Assembly (NCBI RefSeq): GCF_009755815.1
Contig: NZ_WRPK01000007.1
Location: 248,001-312,000 of the forward strand
DNA: 64,000 bases
Source: Flavisphingomonas formosensis
Lineage (GTDB): Bacteria > Pseudomonadota > Alphaproteobacteria > Sphingomonadales > Sphingomonadaceae
Direction: 5' to 3'
Shown here: positions 26,694 through 35,220 of the stretch, piece after piece
Layout: the number at the start of each line of letters is the position of its first letter
Numbering within the stretch: position 1 is the first letter of the stretch
Notes under the pieces: generated by a model
What the model was told of the DNA's origin: nothing
What the model saw: only the letters and a program-made list of their open reading frames with translations
Database searches by the model: none
Made by a program: the position numbers and the translations under genes

Positions 26694-26703
26694 TTGCATG
26701 CAA
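26694..26703. promoter_or_regulatory. TTGCATGCAA palindrome, site 2
   Basis: An exact copy in the 109-base gap before the second P450 (start 26780), about 75 bases upstream of the start. Confidence 0.75.
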
Positions 26704-26779
26704 ACTGCTCGGCGTGTAGAAAGCGGCGGGAAAGGCCGGCCCTGTCTCCGGCGATACAGACGATCGGGAGTTGCTGAAA

Positions 26780-28012
26780 ATGGCCGATGCTGCGCTTGCG
26801 ATGGAAGCGACCCGAACGGTGCCGCCACATGTGCCCGCTGATCTGGTTATCGAGTCCGATTTCCACAGCGGCCCGGGCTTCGCGACCGACCCGTTCGGCG
26901 CCGTCGCCTGGCAGACGACCGGGCCGCGGATCTTCTATTCTCCGACCCATTACCTTTTGCCGGGCTGCTGGGTCGTGACGCGTGCCGAGGACATCCGCTA
27001 CGTGCTGCAGACCCCGGAGCTGTTCTCCAGTAGCGGCGGCATCGGCTTCTCCGCGCTGATCGACGAAGCCTGGGATCTGATTCCGGTAGAGCTCGATCCG
27101 CCTCATCATGCGCCGTTTCGCGCGCTTCTCAATCCGCTGTTCTCGCCTAAGGAGGTCGGCAAGCTCGAAACCGGCGTACGGCTTGCCGCGACGAGCCTGG
27201 TCGATCGGTTTGCAGATGCGGATGAGGTCGAGTTCATCGGCGCGTTTGCACAGCCCTTCCCGGTTTCCGTGTTCCTGCAACTGCTGGGCCTGCCTCTTGA
27301 AGAGATGCCGCAGTTCCTCGAGTGGGAGGCGGGACTGCTCAAGAGCTTCAGTCTGGAGGACCGCAAACGTGCGGCTGCCAACATTGTCGGTTATCTGCGC
27401 AATGCTATCAAGGATAGGCGCGCCAACCCCGGCACCGACCTGATCAGTTGGGCGACCCATTCGCAGGTCGACGGACGCGCGCTGACCGACGACGAGGTGA
27501 TCGGGATCTGCTTCCTGATGTTCATCGCGGGGCTGGATACGGTCGCCTCGTCGCTCGGCTTCCATTATCACTATCTGGCGACGCATCCCGAGTTGCAGGC
27601 GCAGCTGCGCGCCGATCGTAGCCTTATCCCGACCGCGGTCGAGGAGTTCATGCGGCTCTACTCGATCGTCATCAACCACCGCCGCGTGGTGCAGGATACC
27701 GAGATTGCCGGCGTAACGCTCAAGAAGGGCGACTGGATGACGGTGCCAACCTTCAACGCCAGCCTCGATCCTGCCGAGTTCCAGGATCCGCGCACCTTCA
27801 TCCTCGATCGGCCCGCCAACCGGCATGTCGCTTTTTCATACGGGCCGCACCGTTGCCTGGGATCGCACCTTGCGCGGCGCGAATTCGTGGTGGCGATGAA
27901 CGAGATCTTCGATCGGCTGCCGACGTTCCGGCTGAAGGAGGGGGCGCCGTTCCGGACCGTGGGCGGGGCGGTGTTCGGGGTGGAGGAACTGCATCTCGTC
28001 TTCGAGCGCTGA
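26780..28012 (+). CDS. Cytochrome P450
   Basis: This 410-residue P450 has the I-helix FIAGLDTVASS, ExxR in EEFMRLYS and the haem loop FSYGPHRCLGSHLA (cysteine about 359). Its N-terminal half shares the PTHYLLPGCWVVTRAEDI layout of P450cam-type enzymes but is more distant than the P450 at 24707. GGGAG at 26766 points to ATG 26780; TTG 26771 is a possible upstream start. The VOC-like gene follows after 13 bases. The palindrome at 26694 suggests joint regulation with the other P450s and the ferredoxin genes. Confidence 0.91.
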   Translation: MADAALAMEATRTVPPHVPADLVIESDFHSGPGFATDPFGAVAWQTTGPRIFYSPTHYLLPGCWVVTRAEDIRYVLQTPELFSSSGGIGFSALIDEAWDLIPVELDPPHHAPFRALLNPLFSPKEVGKLETGVRLAATSLVDRFADADEVEFIGAFAQPFPVSVFLQLLGLPLEEMPQFLEWEAGLLKSFSLEDRKRAAANIVGYLRNAIKDRRANPGTDLISWATHSQVDGRALTDDEVIGICFLMFIAGLDTVASSLGFHYHYLATHPELQAQLRADRSLIPTAVEEFMRLYSIVINHRRVVQDTEIAGVTLKKGDWMTVPTFNASLDPAEFQDPRTFILDRPANRHVAFSYGPHRCLGSHLARREFVVAMNEIFDRLPTFRLKEGAPFRTVGGAVFGVEELHLVFER

Positions 28013-28025
28013 GGGGGAGGGCGCG

Positions 28026-28447
28026 ATGGACCAGCGCGTCAGCATGGTCATGACCGGTGCCCAGGACGTGCCGGCGCTGCGTGCCCTCTACGAGCAGGGG
28101 CTCGGCTGGACGCCCTGGGGGGGGCGACATTCGGCGATGTCGCGATGTACACGGTCGGCCACTCGGTGCTCGTGTTCCTGAACGGCGACTATCTGGCCGC
28201 GGAACGCGGCGAGGCATTGAGCACGGGATCGCGCAGCTCGCCGGCGGTCTTCGTCGAATCGAAGGAGGCAGTCGACGCTATCTACGCCCGCGCGCTCGCC
28301 GCTGGCGCACGGGGAACGAGCGGCATTCGCGATCGCGACGAGGGGCTCTACACCGGCTATTTCGCCGATCCCGAGGGAAATAGCTGGGAAGTCGTCTGGA
28401 GCCCGCACATGCCGCTCGACGAGACGGGCGCGCTCATGGCCGGATGA
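28026..28447 (+). pseudogene. VOC (glyoxalase-like) family protein with a frameshift in a G8 run
   Basis: Reading from ATG 28026 gives MDQRVSMVMTGAQDVPALRALYEQGLGWTPW. After a run of eight G at about 28117-28124 the family sequence continues in another frame: GATFGDVAMYTVGHSVLVFLN, with YFADPEGNSWEVVWSP near the end at 28447. The C-terminal DPEGNxWEV block is typical of vicinal-oxygen-chelate proteins. One indel in the homopolymer would restore a protein of about 140 residues, so this may be a real frameshift, phase-variable slippage or a sequencing error. It follows the P450 in the same direction. A standalone product from ATG 28145 would lack the first beta-alpha unit. Confidence 0.75.
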
Positions 28448-28499
28448 TGTCGGCTTGCGACGTCCTCCTGACGTAGGCTCATGATTGCCGGATAGGTCC

Positions 28500-28519
28500 T
28501 CTCCCGCAAGCGCGGGAGA
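28500..28519. terminator. Hairpin between convergent VOC and SDR genes
   Basis: TCTCCCGC (28500-28507) pairs with GCGGGAGA (28512-28519) around a 4-base loop, in the gap between two convergent genes. There is no clear T-run. Confidence 0.5.
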
Positions 28520-28543
28520 AGACTCAATGCATCGAACGGCGTC

Positions 28544-29464
28544 TCAAATCGGATCCCATGCGAAAACGTCCGCCGATACCTGCAGCGGAAACAGGTTCGG
28601 CCGCATCGCCGGCATCAATTCATCCGCGATCGTCGCTGGCGTCCAGCCTTGCTGGCGATGGACCGAGCGCACCGGACGCGGGGGCGAGAACAGGAATACC
28701 TCGTTGCGCCGGACGCAGAAGATCTGACCGGTTACATCCGCAGCCGCATCGGAGCAGAGATAGGCGACGATCGGCGCCACCGTCTCCGGCGTCATTGTCT
28801 TGAGTCGCTCGATCCGTTCCTTCTGCGCCTCCGTTTCCGCCGGGATGCTGGCGGTCATCCGGCTCCAGGCGAAGGGTGCGACGCAGTTGGAGCGCACGCC
28901 GAAGCGTTTCATGTCGAGCGCGATCGAGTTGGAAAGGCCGATTACGCCCATCTTGGCCGCCGAATAGTTGGACTGGCCGACATTGCCGATCAGTCCGGAG
29001 GTCGACGTCATGTGCACGAAGGCTCCGCCGCCCTGCTCGCGGAAATGCGGCGCGGCGGCGCGCGAAAGATGAAAGCTGCCGCCGAGGTGGACGTCGAGCA
29101 CCGCCTGCCAGTCGATCGCGCTCATCTTGTGGAACATGGCGTCGCGCGAGATGCCGGCGTTATTGATGATGCCGTCAATCCGTCCGAATGTGCGGATGGC
29201 ATCGTCGACGATCGATCGCGCGCCTGCGGGATCGGCGACATTGGCGACATTCGCCACAGCCCGGCCGCCCGAAGCGGCTATCTTGGCGACCGCTTCGGCG
29301 GCGGGCCCCGCATCGATGCCTTCGCCGCCGAGTGAGCCGCCAAAATCGTTGATGACGACCGCGGCGCCCTCTGCAGCGCATTCCATCGCGATCGCGCGTC
29401 CGATGCCGCGTCCCGCGCCGGTAACGGCGATGACCTTGCCTGCGAGCAATCCCGACATATGCAT
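28544..29464 (-). CDS. SDR of the HSD17B4 (multifunctional-enzyme type 2) group
   Basis: This 306-residue SDR has TGAGRGIGRAIAMECA, the group marker INDFGGSLGGEG, INNAGISRDAMFHKM, an active-site serine in TSTSGLIGNVGQ and YSAAK. The C-terminal TGQIFCVRRNEVFLF and PVRSVHRQQGWTPATI extension matches peroxisomal-type 3-hydroxyacyl-CoA dehydrogenases, including steroid-pathway Hsd4-like enzymes. It most likely oxidises a 3-hydroxyacyl-CoA in side-chain beta-oxidation. The start at 29464 (or ATG 29458) lies directly after the ferredoxin gene. It is the last gene of the thiolase, CoA-transferase, ferredoxin, SDR operon. Confidence 0.88.
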   Translation of the reverse strand: MHMSGLLAGKVIAVTGAGRGIGRAIAMECAAEGAAVVINDFGGSLGGEGIDAGPAAEAVAKIAASGGRAVANVANVADPAGARSIVDDAIRTFGRIDGIINNAGISRDAMFHKMSAIDWQAVLDVHLGGSFHLSRAAAPHFREQGGGAFVHMTSTSGLIGNVGQSNYSAAKMGVIGLSNSIALDMKRFGVRSNCVAPFAWSRMTASIPAETEAQKERIERLKTMTPETVAPIVAYLCSDAAADVTGQIFCVRRNEVFLFSPPRPVRSVHRQQGWTPATIADELMPAMRPNLFPLQVSADVFAWDPI

Positions 29465-29472
29465 GATCCGTT

Positions 29473-29793
29473 TCAGAGCTGCGAGGCGGGCAGGTTGATC
29501 ACCAGACCGTTCAGCGCGCCGGTCAGGGGGATCTGGCAGGACAGGCGGCTGGTCTCGTCGGGATCTACCGCCATCTCCAGCATCGTTTCCTCCTCGACGC
29601 CCGGGCGGCCGACCTTCTCGATCCACTCGGGCGCGATGTGGACATGACAGGTGGCGCAGGAGAGCGCACCGCCGCAATCGGCCAGGATGCCGGCGACGCC
29701 GTTGTTCAGCGCCACCTGCATGACGCTGTCACCCTCATGGCCCTCAACCGTTCTCTTCTCGCCCTTGTGGGTCACGAACGTCACTTCCACCAT
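29473..29793 (-). CDS. Putidaredoxin-type [2Fe-2S] ferredoxin
   Basis: This 106-residue ferredoxin has cysteines at 40, 46, 49 and 86 (CGGALSCATC... SCQIP), the spacing of putidaredoxin and adrenodoxin-type proteins. It is the likely electron donor for the P450cam-like enzymes in the cluster. ATG 29793 has a GGGAG site upstream; ATG 29829 would add 12 residues without homology. No matching ferredoxin reductase is seen in the window, so that partner must be elsewhere. Its placement inside a beta-oxidation operon ties oxygenation and degradation to one transcript. Confidence 0.93.
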   Translation of the reverse strand: MVEVTFVTHKGEKRTVEGHEGDSVMQVALNNGVAGILADCGGALSCATCHVHIAPEWIEKVGRPGVEEETMLEMAVDPDETSRLSCQIPLTGALNGLVINLPASQL

Positions 29794-29825
29794 TTCCTGC
29801 TCCCTCGATGCGGCGTGTGCCGCGT

Positions 29826-31061
29826 TCACATAGACCGGCGCAGGCTATGCCACGCGCGGGAAAGACTGTCCCTGGCGGGTTCGGCGGCGATCGCGATCAA
29901 CGCTTCCGCCCGCTCGTCGAGCGAGGCATTACGCAGCATCGCGACGCCATGCTCGGTGACGACGGCGTCGACGTCGGTGCGCGCCAGCGAGACCGAAGGC
30001 GCCTCGATCCGCGGCACGATGCGCGAGACCGTGCCGCCGCGCGCCGTCGCCGGCATCAGGATCATCGAGAGCCCACCCGGCGAGCGCATCGCGGCGCGCG
30101 CGAAATCGGGCGCGCCGCCGACCCCGCTGTTCAGGCGGCCCGATTGCCATTCGAGATTCGCCTGCCCGAACAGATCGACCTCCAGCGCGGAATTGATCGC
30201 GAAGAAGCGATCCTCGAGCTGGAGCGTGCCCGCGTTGTGAGTGGTGCGGGCGTCGGCGAGGTGGAGACCGCCCCAGTCGGCGAGCCAGCGATAGAAGGAC
30301 TCGTCGCCAGCGGCGATGCCGGCGACATGGCCTGCAGCCTCGCGCCACACGCCGGCCTCGGCGAGCGGACGGAAGGCGGCGCCGACGAGGCCCGAGCGCA
30401 GCCGCAGGTCGCTATGGCCGGCGAGCGCCGGCCATAGCGCGCCCGGCGCTCCGCCGATCCCGATCTGGATCGCGGCGCCGTCCGGAATCAGGGCGGCGGC
30501 GCGCGTGGTGATCGCGCGGATGTCCGGGGCCGGCTTGCCGCCATCGACGGTCAGGAGAGGGGCGTCGAGCGTGTAGACCGCGTCGGCCTCTGCGAGCGCG
30601 ATCGACGGGCCGGGTATCGCCGGCATGGCTGAATTGACGATAGCGACCCGCCGACGGGCGCGGGCCCAGGCGATCGGTGAGAAATCGGCGGCGATGCCGA
30701 AGGAGCATCGGCCCGCTGCATTCGGCGGCGCGACATGCGTGAAGGCGGTATCGAGATCGGCCTCGTGCTCCAGCCACGCCGCGATGCCGCTATAGGGCAA
30801 GGGGTGCAGCCGGACCTTTCCGGCATCGAATGAAGTGCGCAGCGCAGGCGGAAGCAGGAAGACGGTTTGCCGCGCATCGGGCGCCAGCGCGGCATAGTCG
30901 AAGCCGTTGATGCCGGGCAGCGGGCAGCCGACGATGTGAACGCCTGCCATCCGTCCGGGATCGGCGGCCAGCCGCTCGGTGAGCGCGACGATCTCGCCGG
31001 TGGCGCCCGGCAGGTAGATCGTCTTTCCCGGCGTGAATTCCGCGAGCAGGGCGTCGGTCAT
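29826..31061 (-). CDS. Acetyl-CoA hydrolase/4-hydroxybutyrate CoA-transferase family protein
   Basis: This 411-residue protein has GKTIYLPGATGEIVAL at the start. The catalytic glutamate region FFAINSALEVDLFGQANLEW and VTEHGVAMLRN are conserved blocks of this CoA-transferase family. It would move CoA between acyl groups by a glutamyl-CoA intermediate. The start at 31061 overlaps the thiolase stop by four bases (ATGA), indicating translational coupling. In this operon it may activate a released acid using acetyl-CoA or recycle CoA from a product. Confidence 0.88.
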   Translation of the reverse strand: MTDALLAEFTPGKTIYLPGATGEIVALTERLAADPGRMAGVHIVGCPLPGINGFDYAALAPDARQTVFLLPPALRTSFDAGKVRLHPLPYSGIAAWLEHEADLDTAFTHVAPPNAAGRCSFGIAADFSPIAWARARRRVAIVNSAMPAIPGPSIALAEADAVYTLDAPLLTVDGGKPAPDIRAITTRAAALIPDGAAIQIGIGGAPGALWPALAGHSDLRLRSGLVGAAFRPLAEAGVWREAAGHVAGIAAGDESFYRWLADWGGLHLADARTTHNAGTLQLEDRFFAINSALEVDLFGQANLEWQSGRLNSGVGGAPDFARAAMRSPGGLSMILMPATARGGTVSRIVPRIEAPSVSLARTDVDAVVTEHGVAMLRNASLDERAEALIAIAAEPARDSLSRAWHSLRRSM

Positions 31062-32254
31062 GGCCGCTCGAACAGGGCGGCGATGCCCTGGCCGCCGCCA
31101 ATGCACATTGTCTCGAGCGCATAGCGCCCGCCGCGGCGCGCCAGCTCGTGAAGCATGGTGGCGAGGATGCGCACGCCGGTCGCGCCGATCGGGTGGCCGA
31201 GCGAGATGCCCGAACCGTTGACGTTGATCCGATCGTGGTCCGCGAAGCTCCAGCCCTTCATCACGGCAAGCACCTGGACGGCGAATGCCTCGTTGATCTC
31301 GATCAGGTCGATCTGGTCCCAGCCCATGCCGGTGCGCGCGAACAATCGCTCGACGGCGGGCACTGGGCCGATGCCCATCCGTGCGGGATCGCAGCCGGAC
31401 GCCGCCCAACCGAGGCACCAGGCCATCGGCTCCAGCCCGAGTTCGGTCAGCCGGTCCTCCGCGACCACCAGGCAGGCCGCGGCGGCGTCATTCTGCTGGC
31501 TACTGTTGCCGGCGGTGACCGTGCCGCCGGCGATCAGCGGGCGGAGGCGGGCGAGCGTCGCCATATCGGTGTCGCCGCGGACGCCCTCGTCGCGATCGAA
31601 CAGGATCGGATCGCCCTTCTTCTGCGGCACCGGCACGGGCACGATCTCGTCGGCGAAGCGTCCGTCCGCCCAGGCACGCGCGGCGCGGCGCTGGCTCTCT
31701 ACTGCGAAGGCGTCGGCCGCCTCGCGCTCGACGCCGTAGTCCTGTGCGAGAGTCTCCGCGGTTTCGATCATCCCGGAGATGACGCCGAACCGCTCGACCG
31801 GCTGGGATCGCTCGCGCCCGCGATCGAGCCGGTCGTAGAGCTGCACCGTGCCCGCGCGCGCGCCGCCGCGCATCGAGGTCGTATAATATTCGATGTTGCT
31901 CATGCTCTCGACGCCACCGGCCAGCACGACGTCGGCCGCGCCGGACTGAACCATCATCGCCGCGGTCATCACCGCCTGCAGCCCGCCGCCGCAGCGCCGG
32001 TCGATCTGGAAGCCGGGCACCGCAATCGGCAGGCCGGCGGCCAGCGCCGCCCAGCGGCCGATGCAGGGCGCCTCGCTGTTGGCATAGCTCTGCGCGAAGA
32101 CGACGTCGTCGATGCGCGTCGGATCGATCCCGCTGCGATCGACCAGCGCGGTAATGACATGCGCCGCAAGCCCCTCGGCGGGTAGCGGGGTCAGAGCGCC
32201 GAGGAAGCGCCCGACCGGCGTACGCAGGGGGCTGACGATGGCCGCTCGCCGCAT
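31058..32254 (-). CDS. Thiolase (acetyl-CoA C-acyltransferase)
   Basis: This 398-residue thiolase has the acyl-accepting cysteine C88 in DRRCGGGLQA, the base region NEAFAVQ, NGSGISLGHPIGATGVR and the second cysteine in CIGGGQGI. It cleaves a 3-ketoacyl-CoA with CoA, the last step of beta-oxidation. The start at 32254 has GGAG a few bases upstream; 26 more upstream codons lack support. It leads the operon thiolase, CoA-transferase, ferredoxin, HSD17B4-like SDR. The promoter carries a perfect ATTGCATGCAAT palindrome and is shared with a divergent NTF2-like gene. Confidence 0.94.
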   Translation of the reverse strand: MRRAAIVSPLRTPVGRFLGALTPLPAEGLAAHVITALVDRSGIDPTRIDDVVFAQSYANSEAPCIGRWAALAAGLPIAVPGFQIDRRCGGGLQAVMTAAMMVQSGAADVVLAGGVESMSNIEYYTTSMRGGARAGTVQLYDRLDRGRERSQPVERFGVISGMIETAETLAQDYGVEREAADAFAVESQRRAARAWADGRFADEIVPVPVPQKKGDPILFDRDEGVRGDTDMATLARLRPLIAGGTVTAGNSSQQNDAAAACLVVAEDRLTELGLEPMAWCLGWAASGCDPARMGIGPVPAVERLFARTGMGWDQIDLIEINEAFAVQVLAVMKGWSFADHDRINVNGSGISLGHPIGATGVRILATMLHELARRGGRYALETMCIGGGQGIAALFERP

Positions 32255-32352
32255 TCTTGTCTCCAGCGGAATCTCACCGCGTGCATGTAAAGCCTGGGCT
32301 TGTGCTGTCGGCTTGGGCCCATATTCTACCAAAGCTTATAGACATCGAAAAA

Positions 32353-32364
32353 ATTGCATGCAAT
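32353..32364. promoter_or_regulatory. ATTGCATGCAAT palindrome, site 3
   Basis: A perfect 12-bp palindrome lies between the divergent thiolase (start 32254) and NTF2-like (start 32391) genes, 26 bases before the latter. Confidence 0.78.
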
Positions 32365-32390
32365 CATCGATTCTCATCAAGGAGAGGTCG

Positions 32391-32897
32391 ATGGGCACGG
32401 ATGCAATGCAGGTCTTCTGGGACCACAAAGCGATCGCGGACAAGCTGGGGCTGTGGTGCCGTATCGTGGATACCAAGGATCTGAGCCGGATGCCCGAGGT
32501 GTTCGACCGGGAGATCTTCTGGGATTATGGCAAGGGTACGTCTGAGCAGGGGCTCGACAATGTGATCGCGCGTATCGACGCCCATCTGGTGAGCGAATCG
32601 CTGTGCGGCGCCACCCAGCATCATCTCGCCAATCTGCGGATCGACGTCGACGGCGATGCGGCCGAGAGCGAGGCCTATTTTTTCGCCGCCCATGCCGGCG
32701 TCGGCGTACTCACCGGCAAGACGCTGCTGCAATGGGGCAATTACAACGACTTCTGGCGACGCACGACCGAGGGCTGGCGGATCGTGAGGCGCCTGTATCG
32801 GATCGACATCTCGGACGGGCCGTTGGAGGTGGTCTACGGCAACGGCACCGCGGCGATGTGGCAGGAGGACGACGAGCGTGCGTTGAAGTGTGCGTGA
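32391..32897 (+). CDS. NTF2/SnoaL-like protein
   Basis: This 168-residue alpha+beta-barrel protein is of the SnoaL/polyketide-cyclase type. An N-terminal helix IADKLGLWCRIVDTKDLSRM is followed by an FDREIFWDYG strand and the late FWRRTTEGWRIVRRLYRID strand pair. Members of this fold include ketosteroid isomerase, scytalone dehydratase and limonene epoxide hydrolase, all acting without cofactors. I cannot tell which applies here. AAGGAGAGG lies before ATG 32391. It starts a three-gene unit (NTF2-like, SDR, NTF2-like) divergent from the thiolase operon and behind palindrome site 3. Confidence 0.82.
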   Translation: MGTDAMQVFWDHKAIADKLGLWCRIVDTKDLSRMPEVFDREIFWDYGKGTSEQGLDNVIARIDAHLVSESLCGATQHHLANLRIDVDGDAAESEAYFFAAHAGVGVLTGKTLLQWGNYNDFWRRTTEGWRIVRRLYRIDISDGPLEVVYGNGTAAMWQEDDERALKCA

Positions 32898-33059
32898 GGC
32901 AGGCCGGCTCCGGCTCCGTTCGGGCCGAGACCGTCAATGCCTCTCCTGTCTTCGTCTGTCCGATCAAGGAATGACGACGGAAGCAAAGGCTCCGACAGAC
33001 CCAGTCCGAACGGTGGTGGGTTCGCCCCACGTTCGATTACAAGACAGCGGAGAGACGAG

Positions 33060-33818
33060 ATGGAATTCGAAGGTAAGGTAGCGATCGTCACTGGCGGCAA
33101 TTCGGGCATTGGCGAGGCGGTCGCCTGGCGTTTCGCCGAGGGCGGCGCGAAGGTGGTGATCATCGGCAACAATCCCGAGACCTGCCGCGCGAAGGCGGAG
33201 GCACTGCGGGCGGCGGGCCATGAAGTGGCCTTCCACGCCGGCGATGTCTCGCGCGAGGCCGATGTGAAAGCGGCGGTCGACCTTGCGGTTGGTCGCTTCG
33301 GCCGCCTCGATTTCGCGATCAACAGCGCCGGTATCTACCAGAACCAGCCCTGCACCGTGGTCGACATGGAAGCCGACTATTTTGATCGCATCGTCGCGAT
33401 CAACCTGCGCGGCATCTTTCTCTCGATGAAATATCAGATCGCCGCAATGCTGAAGAGCGGCGGCGGCTCGGTGGTTAATGTCGCGTCGGGCGCAGGCATC
33501 CGTGCGGTGCCGTTCGCATCCGGCTATGTGGCGGCCAAGCATGGCGTGATCGGGCTGACCAAGACCGCCGCCTATGATTTCGGCACGCAGGGGGTGCGGG
33601 TCAATGCGATCTGTCCCGGTCTGGTGAAGACGGCCATGACCGGCTTCCTCGATCAGCTCGAGCCCGAGGCCGCAGCCTTCTACTTCAAGGCGAACACCAT
33701 GGAGCGGATCGGCCTACCGGAGGAGATCGCCAGTGCGGCCGCTTGGCTCTGCTCGGAAGGCGCGTCCTTCACCACCGGCCTGATCATGCCGGTCGACGGC
33801 GGGTACAGCGTCAAATGA
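33060..33818 (+). CDS. Short-chain dehydrogenase/reductase
   Basis: This 252-residue classical SDR has VTGGNSGIGEAVAWRFA, the INSAGIY variant of NNAG, a serine in NVASGAGIRAVP, and the catalytic YVAAK. It ends in VDGGYSVK. It would act on a secondary alcohol or ketone with NAD(P). GGAGAG lies before ATG 33060. Its stop overlaps the start of the next NTF2-like gene (ATGA at 33815), so the two products are translationally coupled. The 162-base gap before it contains no recognisable gene. Confidence 0.92.
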   Translation: MEFEGKVAIVTGGNSGIGEAVAWRFAEGGAKVVIIGNNPETCRAKAEALRAAGHEVAFHAGDVSREADVKAAVDLAVGRFGRLDFAINSAGIYQNQPCTVVDMEADYFDRIVAINLRGIFLSMKYQIAAMLKSGGGSVVNVASGAGIRAVPFASGYVAAKHGVIGLTKTAAYDFGTQGVRVNAICPGLVKTAMTGFLDQLEPEAAAFYFKANTMERIGLPEEIASAAAWLCSEGASFTTGLIMPVDGGYSVK

Positions 33819-34363
33819 AGCGGAGCGCGCCGGCGATCACGGCCGAGACGCTCATCGATCGAGCAATCATCTCCGATCAGGTCTATCGCTACATGAAGGG
33901 TCTGGATACGCGCGACTTCGATCTCGTGATGTCTGTGCTGACGCGGCCCTTCCACATGGAGGCTTGGCAGCTCGGCGTGGATCGCGAGCTCATGCCGGAG
34001 GACTATGTGCTGGGCCTTGGGCCGGCACGCTTCCTTCCGGGATTCGACGTCACGGTGCATATCAGCACCAATCATCTGATTACCGTCCATGGCGACACCG
34101 CGCATGTCGAGACCAAGCTCTATGCCTGTCATTATATTCAGGAGAAAGGCGATGAGCGGCGCAACATCGGAGGCAACCGCACTCCGAGCGTCAACATCCA
34201 TTGCAACAAGCAGATGCCGTGGGAAGGCTGGCTCACGCGGCAGGACGACGGCAACTGGCTGTTCCACAAGATCCGGATGGGCACCTTCGCGAGCGAAGGC
34301 GATACGCGGGCATTCGACATTTCGCTTGAGCGCTCGGGGCATCTGGATGTGGCGTCGGGTTGA
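33815..34363 (+). CDS. NTF2/SnoaL-like protein
   Basis: This 182-residue NTF2-fold protein begins after a 15-residue tail with AIISDQVYRYMKGLDTRDFDLVMSVL, the typical first helix and turn. HLITVHGDTAHVETKLYACHYIQ and WLFHKIRMGTF supply the barrel strands. A cofactor-free isomerase, dehydratase or hydrolase role is possible, as is a small binding protein. It is translationally coupled to the SDR at 33060 by an ATGA overlap, which suggests they act on successive intermediates. It ends the unit that starts at 32391, before a convergent SDR. Confidence 0.82.
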   Translation: MKRSAPAITAETLIDRAIISDQVYRYMKGLDTRDFDLVMSVLTRPFHMEAWQLGVDRELMPEDYVLGLGPARFLPGFDVTVHISTNHLITVHGDTAHVETKLYACHYIQEKGDERRNIGGNRTPSVNIHCNKQMPWEGWLTRQDDGNWLFHKIRMGTFASEGDTRAFDISLERSGHLDVASG

Positions 34364-34434
34364 ACGGCGTGAGGTAGTTTCTTCGTCACATTGATGAAGC
34401 AGGTTCCCGACTTTGCTCCAACCGGACCGGACGG

Positions 34435-35220
34435 TTACAAGGTGAACGAATAGCCGCCGTTCACCGCGATCGTCTGGCCGGTGATCCAGCCCGCGGCATC
34501 GGATGCCAGGAAGCACGCCATCGCCGCCGCATCGTCGGGCGTGCCGAGCCGCCGGATCACATAGCTGTTTAGGATCTTCTCGCGGAACGCGTCGTCCGCG
34601 AAAGCCTCGGCCGAGGTTGGCGTCATGGTGGCGCCGAGCGAGACCATGTTGACAGTGATGCCGTGGCGGCCGACCGAGCGGGCCAATGCTCGCAGAAAGC
34701 CGGCGGCGCCGGCCTTGGCGCCGCTATAGGCTTCGAGCCGGGGCTCGCCCATTCGGCCGGCCTCGGACAGGATCGTCACAATCCGGCCGTCGCCGCCGCG
34801 TGCGATCATCTGCGGGATCGCGGCGCGGCAACAGTGCATCACGCCGAACAGGTTGACCGCGAACCAGCGTTGCCAGTCATCGGCCGGCAGCTCCCAGAAA
34901 GGGCGGTCGCCGGGCTCGGGCCGGGCCAGCGGTCCGGCATTACCGGCGTTGTTGATCAGGATGCCGATCCTGCCCAGCGTGGCGCCGACCTGCGCCATCA
35001 TCGCCTCGACGGCGCCGGAGTCCGTCACGTCGGCGGTGACCGCGATGGCTCGGATGCCCGCGGCTTCGATCTCGGCCGCGACCGCGGCGGCGCGTCGGGC
35101 ATGGAAATCGTTGACCGCTATGCCGCTGGCGCCGCAGCGCGCGAGGGAGAGGGCGATTGCGCGGCCAATTCCCTGGCCCGCGCCGGTGACCAGCGCGACC
35201 CGGCCGCCGCAATCGATCAC
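34435..35220 (-). CDS. Short-chain dehydrogenase/reductase
   Basis: This 261-residue SDR has VTGAGQGIGRAIALSLA, INNAGNAGP, a serine in ILSEAGRMGEP, the catalytic YSGAK, and VNGGYSFTL at the end. The GTG start at 35220 overlaps the stop of the preceding gene (GTGA), so it is translationally coupled to the MaoC-like hydratase. In that operon order (acyl-CoA dehydrogenase, hydratase, SDR) it should be the 3-hydroxyacyl-CoA dehydrogenase of one beta-oxidation round. Confidence 0.88.
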   Translation of the reverse strand: MIDCGGRVALVTGAGQGIGRAIALSLARCGASGIAVNDFHARRAAAVAAEIEAAGIRAIAVTADVTDSGAVEAMMAQVGATLGRIGILINNAGNAGPLARPEPGDRPFWELPADDWQRWFAVNLFGVMHCCRAAIPQMIARGGDGRIVTILSEAGRMGEPRLEAYSGAKAGAAGFLRALARSVGRHGITVNMVSLGATMTPTSAEAFADDAFREKILNSYVIRRLGTPDDAAAMACFLASDAAGWITGQTIAVNGGYSFTL

